The notes under the pieces: generated by a model | Told to the model about the DNA's origin: nothing | The model's input: only the letters and a program-made list of their open reading frames with translations | Databases searched by the model: none | NCBI GenBank assembly: GCA_017404265.1 | Contig: JAFRCS010000006.1 | Span: 61,502 to 125,501 of the forward strand | Direction: 5' to 3' | DNA length: 64,000 nt | Source: Mogibacterium sp. | Lineage (GTDB): Bacteria > Bacillota > Clostridia > Peptostreptococcales > Anaerovoracaceae | Part shown: in pieces, positions 52,916 to 62,428 of the stretch | How the letters are laid out: each line of letters starts with the position of its first letter | Numbering within the stretch: the first letter of the stretch is position 1 | Program-made: the position numbers and the translations under genes

Positions 52916-54069
52916 TACTTCTCACCTCCTTCCGACTTAGCAGGAGCATCTGTGACAGGTACGTCGTTTACGTTCGGACCTCCCTTGTCCTTCTTGCTTA
53001 TCCAGTTGTTGATCGCGAACTTGAAGAACAGTACGAATCCGCACAGATAGATGATGATCGATGAGATCAGGTCAGAGATCTGCGAAGGATATACCGACTT
53101 GTCGATGAGCGCTCCGCCGTCCGTGATGGACTGGATGAAGAACGATGCAAAAATCGTCCCGATCGGATGCAGGCCTCCCAGGAAAGTAGCAGCGATACCG
53201 TTGAATCCCATCGTAGGCACCGAAGTCTGAGTGGTCGACCACTGCTGGTATCCGGTAAGGTAGAGGCACGCTGCTCCGATTCCCGCCAGAGCTCCGCCGA
53301 TCGCCAGTGTCACGATTATGTTTTGCTTTTCTTTCATTCCCGCGTACTTTGCGGCTTCCTTGTTGAAACCGGTAGCGCGCAGTTCGTAGCCGAATTTTGT
53401 CTTTGTCAGGATCATCCAGATCAGGATCGCGAATATGATCGCAAGCGGGATCGCTATCGTTACTGTTCTGTTGTTGGCAAAGAGATTATTGAGTCCCGCT
53501 GAAGGAATCAGCGACTTACCCGACACCTTGATAGTGTACGGGCTGGCTACTTCTTTTACGTTCTTTCCGGACAGCACCATGTTTGTCAGATAAAGCATTA
53601 TCCAGTTAAGCATGATGCCCGAGATAACCTCGTTTACGTTTCTGTACGCCTTGAGCGCGCCGGAGATGGCTCCGACTACAGCTCCCGCGACAGCAGCAAG
53701 CAGCAGGCAGATAGCCCAGTTGCAGTGCCATGCGATAGCGGCGTAAAGTCCGATGCATGCGCCTGCCTCATACTGACCAGGGGCTCCGATGTTGAACAGG
53801 CCTACCTTGTAGCAGAAGCAGATCGAGAGTGCGCACATCAGCAGCGGCGCTGTCTTGGCAAGCGTGTTGCCGAGTGCTTTCATTCTTGCTGCGTGCGATG
53901 AACGGCTCAGGAAGTTGAGAAGGATCGTCTTGATCGCCTCTCCCGCGCCTGACGGGTTGATCAGCAGCAGCACGATGTATCCGATCAGCAGTCCGAGTAT
54001 GATACAGAGCAGTGATGTCAGTATCGACTGGAAGGACGGATTCTTAATAAGCGGTTCTTTCTTTTTCAT
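52915..54069 (-). CDS. Nucleoside ABC importer permease 1 (NupB/YufP type)
   Basis: The product has 384 residues with ten or so membrane segments. ALGNTLAKTAPLLMCALSICFCYKVGLFNIGAPGQYEAGA and YELRATGFNKEAAKYAGM are typical of this permease branch. A C-terminal cytoplasmic tail (KKDKGGPNVNDVPVTDAPAKSEG) is extra. It pairs with the 313-residue permease and the 532-residue ATPase, with one-base overlaps on both sides. Confidence 0.93.
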   Translation of the reverse strand: MKKKEPLIKNPSFQSILTSLLCIILGLLIGYIVLLLINPSGAGEAIKTILLNFLSRSSHAARMKALGNTLAKTAPLLMCALSICFCYKVGLFNIGAPGQYEAGACIGLYAAIAWHCNWAICLLLAAVAGAVVGAISGALKAYRNVNEVISGIMLNWIMLYLTNMVLSGKNVKEVASPYTIKVSGKSLIPSAGLNNLFANNRTVTIAIPLAIIFAILIWMILTKTKFGYELRATGFNKEAAKYAGMKEKQNIIVTLAIGGALAGIGAACLYLTGYQQWSTTQTSVPTMGFNGIAATFLGGLHPIGTIFASFFIQSITDGGALIDKSVYPSQISDLISSIIIYLCGFVLFFKFAINNWISKKDKGGPNVNDVPVTDAPAKSEGGEK

Positions 54070-55667
54070 TACGCTTCCTCCTTCCTTGCTGCTGTATCAA
54101 TGGCTTCCGATTCTTCGATCTCGGCAGTGTTGGCGTCGATGAAGACGTTGCGCTTCGCGCCGGCCATGTACAGACCAAGCTCTTCGACTGTCGTCTTCTT
54201 AGGATCGAGCTCACCGACGATCTCGCCCTCGTACATTACGAGGATCCTGTCAGGTACATTCATTACCTCTTCGAGTTCGAGCGAGATGAGCAGTACCGCT
54301 CTGCCGCGGTCTCTCTCAGCTATAAGCTGTCTGTGTACTCCCTCGATAGCTCCGACGTCCAGACCTCTTGTAGGCTGTACCGCTACCAGCAGCTTGTGCT
54401 CCTTATCGACCTCACGGGCGATGATGGCCTTCTGCTGGTTACCACCGGACATCGCTCTCGCGATGGTGATAGGTCCCTGTCCGGATCTTACGTCGAACTC
54501 CTTCTCCAGTCTCTCTGAGTAAGCACGGATCTCAGGCCTCTTGAGGAATCCGGCTTTCGACGTGAACTCTGACTGATAGTATCTCTGGAGTATCATGTTG
54601 TACTCGAGAGGATAGTCAAGTACAAGTCCGTGTTTGTGCCTGTCCTCAGGGATGTGGCTCATCTCCCTGCTTCTCTTGCGGATCGAGTCGTGTGAGATAT
54701 CCTCGCCGCAGAGTGTGATTTTGCCGTCGACCAGCGGCTCCATACCGGTGAGTCCGTATACGAACTCAGTCTGGCCGTTGCCGTCGATACCGGCGATACA
54801 TACGATCTCGCCCTCATGTACTTCGAAGCTCACGTTCTTGACCGCGTTGTTGGAGTGCATCTTGGAAGCGACTGTCATGTTCTCTACCTTGAGGATGACA
54901 TCGCCCGGCTTTGCCGGCTCCTTGTCGACTACCATCTGTACGTCACGGCCTACCATCATGCGGCTGAGGTCTTCTTTTGTGACGTCCTTTACATCGACAG
55001 TGCCGATGTACTTGCCGCGGCGGAGTACCGTTACTCTGTCCGCTACCGACATGATCTCGTTCAGCTTGTGCGAGATGAAGAGGATCGATTTGCCCTCAGC
55101 TCTGAGGTTTCTCATGATCTCCATGAGTTCGTCGATCTCCTGCGGTGTAAGTACAGCAGTAGGCTCGTCGAAGATGAGGATCTCATTGTCACGGAACAGC
55201 ATCTTGAGGATCTCAGTTCTCTGCTGCATTCCTACCGTGATGTCTTCGATCTTCGCGTCAGGATCGACCTGCAGTCCGTATTTTTCGGACAAAGCTTTGA
55301 CCTTGGCTCTGGCTTCATCCATCTGAAGCACGCCGCCCTTGGTCTCCTCTACTCCGAGGATGATGTTCTCCAGTACCGTGAAGCACTGAACGAGCTTGAA
55401 GTGCTGGTGTACCATTCCGATGCCCAGGTCATTGGCATCGTTAGGGTTGTTGACCTTTACCTCCTTGCCGTCCTTTTTGATTACTCCTTCTTCGGCCTGG
55501 TACAAGCCGAACAGGACGGACATGAGGGTGGATTTACCGGCACCATTCTCGCCAAGCAAGGCATGTATCTCACCCTTTCTCAGCTGCAAAGTGATGTTGT
55601 CATTTGCGATGATGCCGGGGAATCGTTTGGTGATGTTCACCATTTCTATGGCATAAGGTGCATCCAT
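54069..55667 (-). CDS. Nucleoside ABC importer ATPase, two tandem domains (NupA/YufO type)
   Basis: The product has 532 residues from ATG 55667; a frame up to 55724 adds a poor N-terminus, and GGAGGG lies about ten bases before 55667. ATPase domain 1: LLGENGAGKSTLM (Walker A), LSEKYGLQ and VGMQQRTEI, then LIFDEPTAVLTPQE (Walker B). Domain 2 has degenerate Walker A AGIDGNGQTE and signature MSGGNQQKAI, which is normal for this family. It drives uptake of nucleosides with the two permeases and the BMP lipoprotein. Confidence 0.95.
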   Translation of the reverse strand: MDAPYAIEMVNITKRFPGIIANDNITLQLRKGEIHALLGENGAGKSTLMSVLFGLYQAEEGVIKKDGKEVKVNNPNDANDLGIGMVHQHFKLVQCFTVLENIILGVEETKGGVLQMDEARAKVKALSEKYGLQVDPDAKIEDITVGMQQRTEILKMLFRDNEILIFDEPTAVLTPQEIDELMEIMRNLRAEGKSILFISHKLNEIMSVADRVTVLRRGKYIGTVDVKDVTKEDLSRMMVGRDVQMVVDKEPAKPGDVILKVENMTVASKMHSNNAVKNVSFEVHEGEIVCIAGIDGNGQTEFVYGLTGMEPLVDGKITLCGEDISHDSIRKRSREMSHIPEDRHKHGLVLDYPLEYNMILQRYYQSEFTSKAGFLKRPEIRAYSERLEKEFDVRSGQGPITIARAMSGGNQQKAIIAREVDKEHKLLVAVQPTRGLDVGAIEGVHRQLIAERDRGRAVLLISLELEEVMNVPDRILVMYEGEIVGELDPKKTTVEELGLYMAGAKRNVFIDANTAEIEESEAIDTAARKEEA

Positions 55668-55751
55668 AATACCGTTTCCCTCCATATGTGAAATAGCATA
55701 AGCATATACGTAATTATTATACAAAAAAACAGCGTAAAAGAGTATAAGAAA

Positions 55752-55779
55752 AAAGGCGGTTCCTTATGGAATCGCCTTT
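55752..55779 (-). terminator. Intrinsic terminator between the BMP lipoprotein and the ABC ATPase
   Basis: On the minus strand AAAGGCGATTCC pairs with GGAACCGCCTTT around ATAA, followed by TTTTC. It lies about 30 bases after the BMP stop. Partial read-through would give more binding protein than transporter, a common arrangement. Confidence 0.85.
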
Positions 55780-55806
55780 ATTTCTTGGTCTTTTCAGAAC
55801 TTGTTA

Positions 55807-56949
55807 CTAGCCCTTGATAGCTCCCTGATCATCTACCTTTACAGCAGTTGTTGCAGGAATAGCAGATGTGTCGTTCGAAACTGTTCTTGTTCCGTTGAAG
55901 AGCTCTGCAACGAGTGCCTCGTAGTCAGCCTGCGAGAATCCATCGTTCCATACTGTGCTCTCCGGAAGCTGTACGTAGTTCTCAGCTGGTGTCTCGGAAA
56001 CGAGACCAAGGTTCTGGATCTGGCCAGCATACTGATCCCACTTGCCGTCAACGATAGCGCCGAGCAGTGTGTTGACTGTTGCACCAAGGCCCTTCATAGC
56101 CGATGTAACTGTCATGCCATCGCCATAAGCTCCATCGATTGTGCCCTTCTGGTCTACGTCAACGCCGATGACCTTGCCGCCAACCTTAGCAGCAGCCTCA
56201 GCAGCCGAGCTGTAGATTCCGCCGCCGCAAGCGAATACGACTTCTGTGCCGGCACCATACCATGTATCCATGGCAGCTGTGATGTCAGCATCGCCGAAGA
56301 ACTGTCCGCCATAGACGTACTTGATCTCTACGTCGCTCTTTCCGAGTTCAGCAGCAGCAGCGTCTGCGCCCTGAACGAATCCGTGGCCGTATCTCTGTAC
56401 AGCCGGTACAGCCATTCCGCCGAGGAATCCGAGCTTTGTGAAGCCCATCTTGACTGCGGCATATCCTGCCATGTAGCCAGCGAGCTCTTCCTGGTATACA
56501 GCGCTGTATACGTTGGAACCGTCAAAGTCTCTCTCAGCGCCTGTCGAGTCGTGAGTAAGGTCATACTCAGAAACGTCGAGGGCTACGAACTTAACATCCG
56601 GATACATTGGAGCAACATCGAAGATCGCTGTTGCGAATGCGTATCCAGGCATTACGATTACGTTGTAGCCTTCTTCGATCGCCTCTTCCATTGAAGATTC
56701 ACGATCTGCGTCAGCATCGGATGCAGGTTTCTTATATGTGAAGTCAACGCCGTTAGCCTCACAGAAAGCCTTGCATGCCTCATAAGTTGTCTGGTTGAAG
56801 GACTGGTCTGTGATGTCACCATAGTCAGTAACCATTGCTACCTTAATTGCGCCATCATCAGCTGCGCCTTCGTCACCACCGCCGCCCCCGCAAGCTGCAA
56901 ATGAGAATACCATCAGAGCTGCGAGGAGCATTACAAGAAATTTCTTCAT
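55807..56949 (-). CDS. BMP family nucleoside-binding lipoprotein
   Basis: The product has 380 residues from ATG 56949 (AGGAGG six bases upstream). The lipoprotein signal is KKFLVMLLAALMVFSFAAC, with the Cys followed by a Gly/Asp-rich linker. The BMP domain has VAMVTDYGDITDQSFNQTTYEA, a GFLGGMAVPAVQRYGHGF strand and VIGVDVDQKG. It captures purine or pyrimidine nucleosides outside the membrane for the ABC importer downstream. It is transcribed from the promoter at 57018-57046. Confidence 0.95.
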   Translation of the reverse strand: MKKFLVMLLAALMVFSFAACGGGGGDEGAADDGAIKVAMVTDYGDITDQSFNQTTYEACKAFCEANGVDFTYKKPASDADADRESSMEEAIEEGYNVIVMPGYAFATAIFDVAPMYPDVKFVALDVSEYDLTHDSTGAERDFDGSNVYSAVYQEELAGYMAGYAAVKMGFTKLGFLGGMAVPAVQRYGHGFVQGADAAAAELGKSDVEIKYVYGGQFFGDADITAAMDTWYGAGTEVVFACGGGIYSSAAEAAAKVGGKVIGVDVDQKGTIDGAYGDGMTVTSAMKGLGATVNTLLGAIVDGKWDQYAGQIQNLGLVSETPAENYVQLPESTVWNDGFSQADYEALVAELFNGTRTVSNDTSAIPATTAVKVDDQGAIKG

Positions 56950-56992
56950 CTTAATCCTCCTAAAGTACTTTAGATCAAAATAAGTGAACCTT

Positions 56993-57046
56993 GGGATCCG
57001 TCGATCCCGACGCAATAATTATAGCTTAACAACAGATAAAACAAAA
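56993..57046 (-). promoter_or_regulatory. Promoter and 5' UTR palindrome of the BMP lipoprotein gene
   Basis: On the minus strand TTTTGT (57041-57046) is 17 bases from a perfect TATAAT (57018-57023). About ten bases past the expected start point lies GGGATC-GACG-GATCCC (56993-57008), which could be an operator or an mRNA hairpin. No purine-riboswitch core was seen in the short leader. Confidence 0.6.
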
Positions 57047-57166
57047 ACCTTTTTATAAAAAAATCTATTCCTGTTCAAGCTTAAAAGTCCTCCTCCCTCC
57101 CTATGTATTTTCTTCATATATCTCCATTTATGTAGTAAAATTAAACGTAACCCAAGGAGGTTTTTT

Positions 57167-57748
57167 ATGGCCAAGTTATACTTTAAATACGGAGCAATGG
57201 GCTCATCCAAGTCCGCTCAGGCTCTGACCACAAAGTTCAATTATGAAGAAAAAGGCATGACCGTATGGCTGATCAAGCCGGGCACCGATACGCGTGACGG
57301 TGCGGACATCATCAGGAGCCGCATCGGCCTTCAGCAGCAGGCTCAGGTCATACACCCGGATGAAGATATCATCGCAGCCTATCACGCGGCAGGCGACTAC
57401 GATGTCATCATCGCGGATGAAGCTCAGTTCCTGACACCTGAACAGATCGATGGACTAAGATGGCTGGTCGATGAGAAGAACATCCCTGTTCTCTGCTTCG
57501 GCCTCAGGACCGACTTCCTCACGCACTTCTTCCCGGGAGCCAAAAGACTCATGGAACTTGCCGACTCCATCACCGAGATCAAGACTATATGTGAGTGCGG
57601 ACGCAAGGCGACCGTGAACGCAAGGTTCGATGACAACGGCAGGATCATCACAGAGGGAGATCAGGTAGTGCTTGGCGGCAACGACAGATATACAGCGATG
57701 TGCCACAAGTGCTGGAAGCAGCGCATCAAGGAACAGCAGGGAAAATAA
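57167..57748 (+). CDS. tdk: Thymidine kinase, type II
   Basis: The product has 193 residues. P-loop KYGAMGSSKSAQAL replaces the usual GxMxSGKS form but keeps Ser-Lys-Ser. IADEAQFL is the Walker B/catalytic region. The zinc site is C-E-C (about 143-145) and C-H-K-C near the end, and the lasso loop with GNDRYTAMCHKCW is present. It phosphorylates thymidine (and deoxyuridine) in salvage. AAGGAGG precedes the ATG. It is the first gene of a plus-strand set tdk-psuK-psuG, divergent from the BMP gene. Confidence 0.95.
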   Translation: MAKLYFKYGAMGSSKSAQALTTKFNYEEKGMTVWLIKPGTDTRDGADIIRSRIGLQQQAQVIHPDEDIIAAYHAAGDYDVIIADEAQFLTPEQIDGLRWLVDEKNIPVLCFGLRTDFLTHFFPGAKRLMELADSITEIKTICECGRKATVNARFDDNGRIITEGDQVVLGGNDRYTAMCHKCWKQRIKEQQGK

Positions 57749-57762
57749 GGAAACCGGTTATT

Positions 57763-58725
57763 ATGGAAGAAAAAGGATACGCAGTAGTGATCGGAGCCGC
57801 CAACATCGACATAGGCGGTACCCCATATAAGCCGCTCATTCCGGGCGACTCCAATCCGGGCGTCATAAAGATGAGCTACGGAGGCGTGGGCAGAAACATA
57901 GCCCATAATCTTGCCCTGCTCGGAGTAAGAGTCGAATTCATCACCGCGATCGGCGATGATACACTCGGCAAAGAGATGCTTGAGAGATGCGAAAGCATAG
58001 GCATGGACACGAGCCTCTCGCTCATAGTGCCTGAAGCTTCTACCTCCACATACCTCTTCATCAACGACGATGACGGTGAGATGAGCCTTGCTCTGTCACA
58101 CGTCGACATAGTAAAGCACATCACGCCTGAATACATAGAGTCGCTAAGCGACGTTATTAATTCCGCAGCCGTAGTGATCGCCGACTGTAATCTGACTCAG
58201 GAGACCTTTCTCAAGATAAAAGAGATCTGCAAGGTACCTCTGTACATGGATACGGTATCGGTTTCTCAGGCTGACAAGATCAAAGGTCATCTGGACGGAA
58301 TAGACACTCTCAAGCCGAATCTTCTTGAGGCCGAGTTCCTGACCGATATGATAATTGAAACTGACTACGACTGTCTCGAAGCAGCCAAGGCCCTGATAGA
58401 CCAGGGTGTCAGAAGAGTATTTATTTCTCTTGGCCCTAACGGCATGATCGCAGCAGACAAGGATCACACTTTAATGGCGGACAGATATCCCGCTGACGTG
58501 AAGTGCACGACCGGAGCAGGAGACTCCGCGATGGCGGCCATAATCTGGTCATCTCTCAAAGACGGTGGAGACGGACTGGAAGCACCTGTAAAGGCAGCGA
58601 ACGCTGCGGCTTCTGCCACCATATCCGTGGATCCTACGATACACCCTGCCATGAGCAGCGAGCTGATAGAAAAGATGCTTGATGATCATGAAGTGGTAAT
58701 TAAAGAAGTCAGGTACATAAAATAA
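57763..58725 (+). CDS. psuK: PfkB-family carbohydrate kinase, probable pseudouridine kinase
   Basis: The product has 320 residues. ATG 57763, 14 bases after the tdk stop, is preferred to 57700 inside tdk. Motifs: VVIGAANIDIGG near the start (the PsuK opening), GGVGRNIAHNLALLG, SLGPNGMI and TTGAGDSAMA with the catalytic Asp and anion hole. The neighbour psuG (79 bases on) makes pseudouridine the likely substrate; ribokinase or nucleoside kinase activity is the alternative. Confidence 0.9.
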   Translation: MEEKGYAVVIGAANIDIGGTPYKPLIPGDSNPGVIKMSYGGVGRNIAHNLALLGVRVEFITAIGDDTLGKEMLERCESIGMDTSLSLIVPEASTSTYLFINDDDGEMSLALSHVDIVKHITPEYIESLSDVINSAAVVIADCNLTQETFLKIKEICKVPLYMDTVSVSQADKIKGHLDGIDTLKPNLLEAEFLTDMIIETDYDCLEAAKALIDQGVRRVFISLGPNGMIAADKDHTLMADRYPADVKCTTGAGDSAMAAIIWSSLKDGGDGLEAPVKAANAAASATISVDPTIHPAMSSELIEKMLDDHEVVIKEVRYIK

Positions 58726-58804
58726 CAGTGCTCGATAAATCATCTGAAAAATCGACAGATGACTGCCAATAATAAACTGATAGCAATTAGAAGGAGATAT
58801 TTCT

Positions 58805-59716
58805 ATGAATAAATACCTTGATATTAGCAAAGAAGTTAAAGAAGCTCTGGATGCCGGCAAGCCTGTAGTTGCTCTTGAGTCAACAATCATCTCGCACGGC
58901 ATGCCTTATCCGCAGAACGTAGAGACAGCTCTTGCAGTAGAAAAGATAGTAAGAGACAACGGCGCGACTCCGGCTACTATCGCCATCATAGGAGGCAGAC
59001 TGAAAGCAGGACTTACACCTGAAGAGATAGAATACTTTGGAAAGAAAGGTCCTGAGATCACAAAAGCATCAAGACGCGACCTCGCAATGCTTTGCGCAAA
59101 AGGTGAAGACGGAGCCTGCACAGTTACGACTACCATGATGATCGCTCATATGGCAGGTATAAAGATCTTTGCGACCGGCGGGATCGGCGGAGTCCACAGA
59201 GGTGCCGAAGTCACGATGGATATAAGCGCGGACCTTGAAGAACTTGCTCAAACTCCTGTCATGGTCATCTGCGCGGGATGTAAATCAATTCTGGATATAG
59301 GTCTGACCCTCGAGTATCTCGAGACCAAGGGAGTCCCTGTTATTGGAATGGGCACAGAAGACATGCCTGCTTTCTATACTACAAAGAGCGGATTCAGTGT
59401 AGATTATAAAGTTGATTCTCCGGCCAAGCTGGCTCATTTCTTCAAGACACATATGGAGCTTGGCATGAAAGGCGGAATTTTGGTAGGTAATCCTATACCT
59501 GAAGAATATGCGATGGATCCGGATATAATAAATCCGGCAATTATTCAGGCTGTAGATGAATGTGTAAAACTGGGAATAAAAGGAAAAGAGACCACCCCAT
59601 TCCTTCTGGCAAGAGTAAAAGAACTCACAGGAGGAGACAGCCTCGATTCAAACATCCAGCTTGTATTCAATAACGCAAAAGTCGCAGCACAGACAGCATG
59701 CGAATTATGTAAATAA
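58805..59716 (+). CDS. psuG: Pseudouridine-5'-phosphate glycosidase
   Basis: The product has 303 residues. It starts DISKEVKEALDAGKPVVALESTIISHGMPYPQN, with the catalytic Glu and Lys regions of PsuG; RRDLAM, a GAEVTMDISADLEEL strand and PVMVICAGCKSILD follow. It splits pseudouridine-5'-phosphate to uracil and ribose-5-phosphate. AAGGAGA precedes the ATG. A small stem TCATCTG/CAGATGA in the psuK-psuG gap may tune the pair. Convergent with dnaN. Confidence 0.97.
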   Translation: MNKYLDISKEVKEALDAGKPVVALESTIISHGMPYPQNVETALAVEKIVRDNGATPATIAIIGGRLKAGLTPEEIEYFGKKGPEITKASRRDLAMLCAKGEDGACTVTTTMMIAHMAGIKIFATGGIGGVHRGAEVTMDISADLEELAQTPVMVICAGCKSILDIGLTLEYLETKGVPVIGMGTEDMPAFYTTKSGFSVDYKVDSPAKLAHFFKTHMELGMKGGILVGNPIPEEYAMDPDIINPAIIQAVDECVKLGIKGKETTPFLLARVKELTGGDSLDSNIQLVFNNAKVAAQTACELCK

Positions 59717-59736
59717 AAATATGTTATACATATTAA

Positions 59737-59765
59737 AAATGCAGCCTTATGGCTGCATTTTTTTA
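59737..59765. terminator. Bidirectional terminator between psuG and dnaN
   Basis: AAATGCAGCC pairs with GGCTGCATTT around TTAT, then TTTT on the plus side and TTTTT on the minus side. The dnaN stop codon lies directly at its right edge. Confidence 0.92.
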
Positions 59766-60866
59766 ATTCATTCTGATTGGAAGAATCAGATATGTGTATT
59801 TATCGCCTTTTAATGGCTTTATGATGGCCGGGCTTACACTGTCTTTGAAGTTGATGTTTATTTCTTCATCTTCAATGACACTGAGAGCATCCTTTAAATA
59901 TCTTGAATTGATTCCTATATTCAATTCTTCTCCATCATTTATGACTTCTACCTTTTCTTCAATATTGCCCTCTTCATTCAGAGAAGTGATATATATCATA
60001 TCTTTTCCAATATTGAATCTTATAAGGTTATTATTCTGAACTGATGCCAGGAGTGATGCTCTTTCATTACTCTTCAAAAGATCATCTTTTTTAACTCTTA
60101 CATTGATGTTTCCTTCTTTATTAAGGATCCTTTCATAATCAATGAATTTTCCTGAATAAGTATTGATGATTACTTTGTTATTATCAAACTTCATCACAAC
60201 TTTATTATCTATGATTTCAAAACTCATCTTTGAATCACCATCATCATCAATGAATTTTGATACTTCAATGATCAATTTTGCCGGAATGATAACATTTACA
60301 TTTTCATTATTATCAACATCTATCTGATAAGTAGCTATCCTATAAGGATCAACTCCTACCATTTTCATTTTTCCATCCTTGATCTCAAGAAGTACTCCTG
60401 TGATGATCCTGTTGAATTCATCTGTTGATGCACTGAAAGCAGTCTTTTTAATAAGTTTCTTTACATCTTCTTTATCCAGATAGAAAACTCTTTCACCTTC
60501 ATCAAGTCTGATCTTCGGATAATCATCTCCTCTGAAACATATGATTTCAGAATTGGATCCTCCGCTCTTTATATTTATTTTTAATTTTTCATTATCATAA
60601 TCTATCATCATGTCTTCTTCAGGAAGCTTTGCAATGATAGCGCTGAAAAGCTTGGCAGGTACTACAAATTCACAGATACCATCTGTTTTTACATTAATGA
60701 CTGTTTCAGTCGTCATGTTTGTATCTGTAGAAGTAAGTTTCATTTTATTATCTTCTGCATTGATAAGAATTCCTTCCAATATATTTGATGTAGTTCTTAC
60801 CGGAACAGAATGAGAAACGTTATTCAAAGCTTTATTTAATTCTGTTCTGTTGCAATAGATTTTCAT
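59763..60866 (-). CDS. dnaN: DNA polymerase III beta sliding clamp
   Basis: The product has 367 residues. The start MKIYCNRTELNKALNNVSHSV and the end AIIKPLKGDKYTYLILPIRMN are typical of the clamp, and the three-fold repeat is of normal length. It forms the ring that holds the polymerase on DNA. The coding strand is strikingly AT-rich compared with the genes from 1 to 59 kb. AAAGGAT precedes the ATG. The usual followers recF and gyrB are absent; the gene ends against psuG. Confidence 0.97.
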   Translation of the reverse strand: MKIYCNRTELNKALNNVSHSVPVRTTSNILEGILINAEDNKMKLTSTDTNMTTETVINVKTDGICEFVVPAKLFSAIIAKLPEEDMMIDYDNEKLKINIKSGGSNSEIICFRGDDYPKIRLDEGERVFYLDKEDVKKLIKKTAFSASTDEFNRIITGVLLEIKDGKMKMVGVDPYRIATYQIDVDNNENVNVIIPAKLIIEVSKFIDDDGDSKMSFEIIDNKVVMKFDNNKVIINTYSGKFIDYERILNKEGNINVRVKKDDLLKSNERASLLASVQNNNLIRFNIGKDMIYITSLNEEGNIEEKVEVINDGEELNIGINSRYLKDALSVIEDEEININFKDSVSPAIIKPLKGDKYTYLILPIRMN

Positions 60867-61084
60867 GTCTTATCCTTTCGTCTTTACCTTGCCGCTGCTC
60901 TTATATTTATATATTAGATATTAGTATTAATAGTAAGCCTTGTTGATAATGTGGATAACTCCTGAATAACTTGATTTTTGAAGCTTTATCCAAAATTTTT
61001 AAAGTTGAAAATGATATTAAAAAACTGTTTATCTGATGTTGATTATTATTTGTATACGATTATCAACTGATTAATATATGAAAA
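60867..61084. other. AT-rich dnaA-dnaN spacer with a DnaA box
   Basis: This 218-base gap is very AT-rich and contains TGTGGATAA (60950-60958), i.e. a perfect TTATCCACA box on the minus strand, plus weaker relatives (TTATCCAAA near 60990, TTATCAACTG near 61060). It may form the second half of a bipartite origin around dnaA, as in Bacillus. Confidence 0.6.
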
Positions 61085-62428
61085 TTATATCTTCCTTGCC
61101 TGCAGTTTTGCCTTTATAGTTTCTATATTTTCATAAAGTATCTCATCATACTTAAGCTGATCTTCTATTTTTTCAATGGCATGTATTACAGTTGAATAAT
61201 GTCTGTCACCAAACAGCTTTCCTATCTTAGGAAGAGAAAGATCAGTTTCTGTTCTGCAAAGATACATCGCAACCTGTCTTGGAAGAGTTATTTCAGCATT
61301 TCTCTTTGGAGAATCCATATCCGCTATCTTTATTTTATAGTGATTAGCTACTATGGATCTTATTCTCTCAGGAGCAACAGCCTGCTCATTATCTTTAATG
61401 ATATCTTTCAGTATACTCCTGGCGTTATCCACAGTTATTGGTTCATTCAGAAGCTGTGAAAGACCGACTACCCTGTTATATGCTCCTTCAAGTTCACGAA
61501 TATTATCTTTTACCTGATCTGAAATAAGATTGAGTACATCACTTACTTCAGGGGTTATTTCAATATCCGATTTTTCAGCAAGATTTCTTAAAATAGCTAC
61601 TCTTGTCTCATAATCAGGAGGCTGTATATCCGCTATCATGTTCCAGCTGAATCTTGTACGAAGTCTTTCATCAAGACCTTTAAGACTTACCGGCGGACAG
61701 TCACTTGTAATTACTATCTGCTTATTGTTCTGATAAAGAGCTTCAAAAGTATGGAAGAATTCTTCCTGCGTCGCCTCTTTTCCTTCAAGGAACTGGATAT
61801 CGTCTATTAGAAGTACATCAAGCTTGCGGTATTTATTTCTGAAAGTTCTGGTCTTATTATCGTTGATCGCGGTGATAAGTTCGTTTGTGAACATTTCCGC
61901 GGATACGTAAAGCACCTTGGTTTCAGGATTATTGCGGATTATCTGTACTCCGATAGCCTGCATCAGGTGAGTTTTGCCGAGTCCGGATCCACCATATATA
62001 AACAAAGGATTATAGATATCTCCAGGGGATTCAGCTACTGCGACCGATACAGCGTGAGCGTACTTATTTGAATTTCCGACTACGAAATTTTCAAAATTAA
62101 AACGCGGATTGAAGAGCTTCTCCTGGTTCAGAGTGTTCTTCATCTTTGTAGTATCGATCTTGCTTATCTCATAATCCTTATCACTCTTGATCACCACGCG
62201 GAACGGTTTGTCCGTGCTGCTGTTGATGGCATTTTCGATCTGGGTGAGATAATGGTCGTTGATATGCGTAATGAGACGCGGCTGATCAGGCCACGCAAGA
62301 TAAACAATACCTGCCTCTTCCTCTATGTGATGTATCTTTAGAGGAGCCAGCCAGGTATTGTAACTCAGTGTCGTATTATTATCTTTAAGAAAATTGAGGG
62401 TCGTCCCCCATATCTTGTTCTTATCCAC
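61085..62428 (-). CDS. dnaA: Chromosomal replication initiator DnaA
   Basis: The product has 447 residues. Domain I (IWGTTLNFLKD) is followed by a short linker, then AAA+ domain III with FIYGGSGLGKTHLMQAIG (Walker A), LLIDDIQFL (Walker B) and RLRTRFSWN, and C-terminal domain IV with LPRQVAMYLCRTETDLSLPKIG and DRHYSTVIHA, the DnaA-box-binding signature. The start codon is GTG, preceded by GGAGAG. A near-perfect DnaA box (TTATCCACG, 62421-62429) overlaps the start, which would allow autorepression. Confidence 0.99.
   Translation of the reverse strand: MDKNKIWGTTLNFLKDNNTTLSYNTWLAPLKIHHIEEEAGIVYLAWPDQPRLITHINDHYLTQIENAINSSTDKPFRVVIKSDKDYEISKIDTTKMKNTLNQEKLFNPRFNFENFVVGNSNKYAHAVSVAVAESPGDIYNPLFIYGGSGLGKTHLMQAIGVQIIRNNPETKVLYVSAEMFTNELITAINDNKTRTFRNKYRKLDVLLIDDIQFLEGKEATQEEFFHTFEALYQNNKQIVITSDCPPVSLKGLDERLRTRFSWNMIADIQPPDYETRVAILRNLAEKSDIEITPEVSDVLNLISDQVKDNIRELEGAYNRVVGLSQLLNEPITVDNARSILKDIIKDNEQAVAPERIRSIVANHYKIKIADMDSPKRNAEITLPRQVAMYLCRTETDLSLPKIGKLFGDRHYSTVIHAIEKIEDQLKYDEILYENIETIKAKLQARKI

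Noticed and set aside
57019..57210. 63-codon minus-strand frame overlapping the tdk start
   Set aside because: It covers the divergent promoter region and the tdk start and shows no family features.
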